Of a stretch of DNA of 13,191 bases, positions 13,179 through 13,191 are shown piece by piece. This DNA comes from Anaerolineae bacterium (GTDB taxonomy: Bacteria; Chloroflexota; Anaerolineae; Anaerolineales; E44-bin32): assembly GCA_030673735.1 (NCBI GenBank), contig DAOVIK010000018.1:1-13191 (forward strand). Direction: 5' to 3'. The position numbers were made by a program, and so were the translations under genes. The notes below the pieces were generated by a model that was not told the origin of the DNA, did no database searches, and saw nothing but the letters and a program-made list of their open reading frames with translations. Every line of letters starts with the position of its first letter. Positions within the stretch are counted from its first letter, which is position 1.

Positions 13179-13191
13179 CCTTCTCCCCTAA

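Overview
The window carries eleven protein-coding genes and no rRNA, tRNA, CRISPR array or insertion sequence that I can recognise. It reads as ordinary chromosome of a moderately GC-rich bacterium. The gene set suggests a Chloroflexota (Anaerolineae-like) genome: a stand-alone dnaN, a LonC-like protease with degenerate ATPase motifs, an isolated EF-Tu domain-2 protein, a cytosolic sulfite-oxidase-like enzyme, and a membrane protein joining an Ig-like domain to a zinc ribbon. That placement is inference; no rRNA is present to confirm it.

The left half (1-5808) is read rightward. It holds the 3' part of an MFS transporter gene closed by a 13-bp perfect terminator hairpin, a small EF-Tu domain-2-like protein (1575-1829), the DNA polymerase III sliding clamp dnaN (2158-3291), and a large Lon-family protease (3451-5808). 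dnaN has its own promoter and a terminator with a GNRA-type tetraloop, so it looks monocistronic. The protease keeps the Ser-Lys dyad but has lost the key Walker A and Walker B residues.

A convergent gap (5809-6074) with several inverted repeats separates the halves. Everything to the right is read leftward: pcm (protein L-isoaspartyl methyltransferase), a sulfite-oxidase-like molybdoenzyme, a phosphoribosyltransferase, a SAM methyltransferase fused to a C-terminal zinc ribbon, and a probable operon. In transcription order that operon is a YhfC-type intramembrane protease, an ABC ATPase, an ABC-2 permease, and a signal-peptide/Ig-like/TM/zinc-ribbon protein, with gaps of 33, 69 and 60 bases.

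The most interesting items are the YhfC-ABC-Ig/zinc-ribbon cassette, which could be an export or envelope-stress module; the protease with a presumably dead ATPase; the orphan EF-Tu domain-2 protein; and two places where a promoter -35 element lies in or next to the T-rich tail of the preceding terminator.
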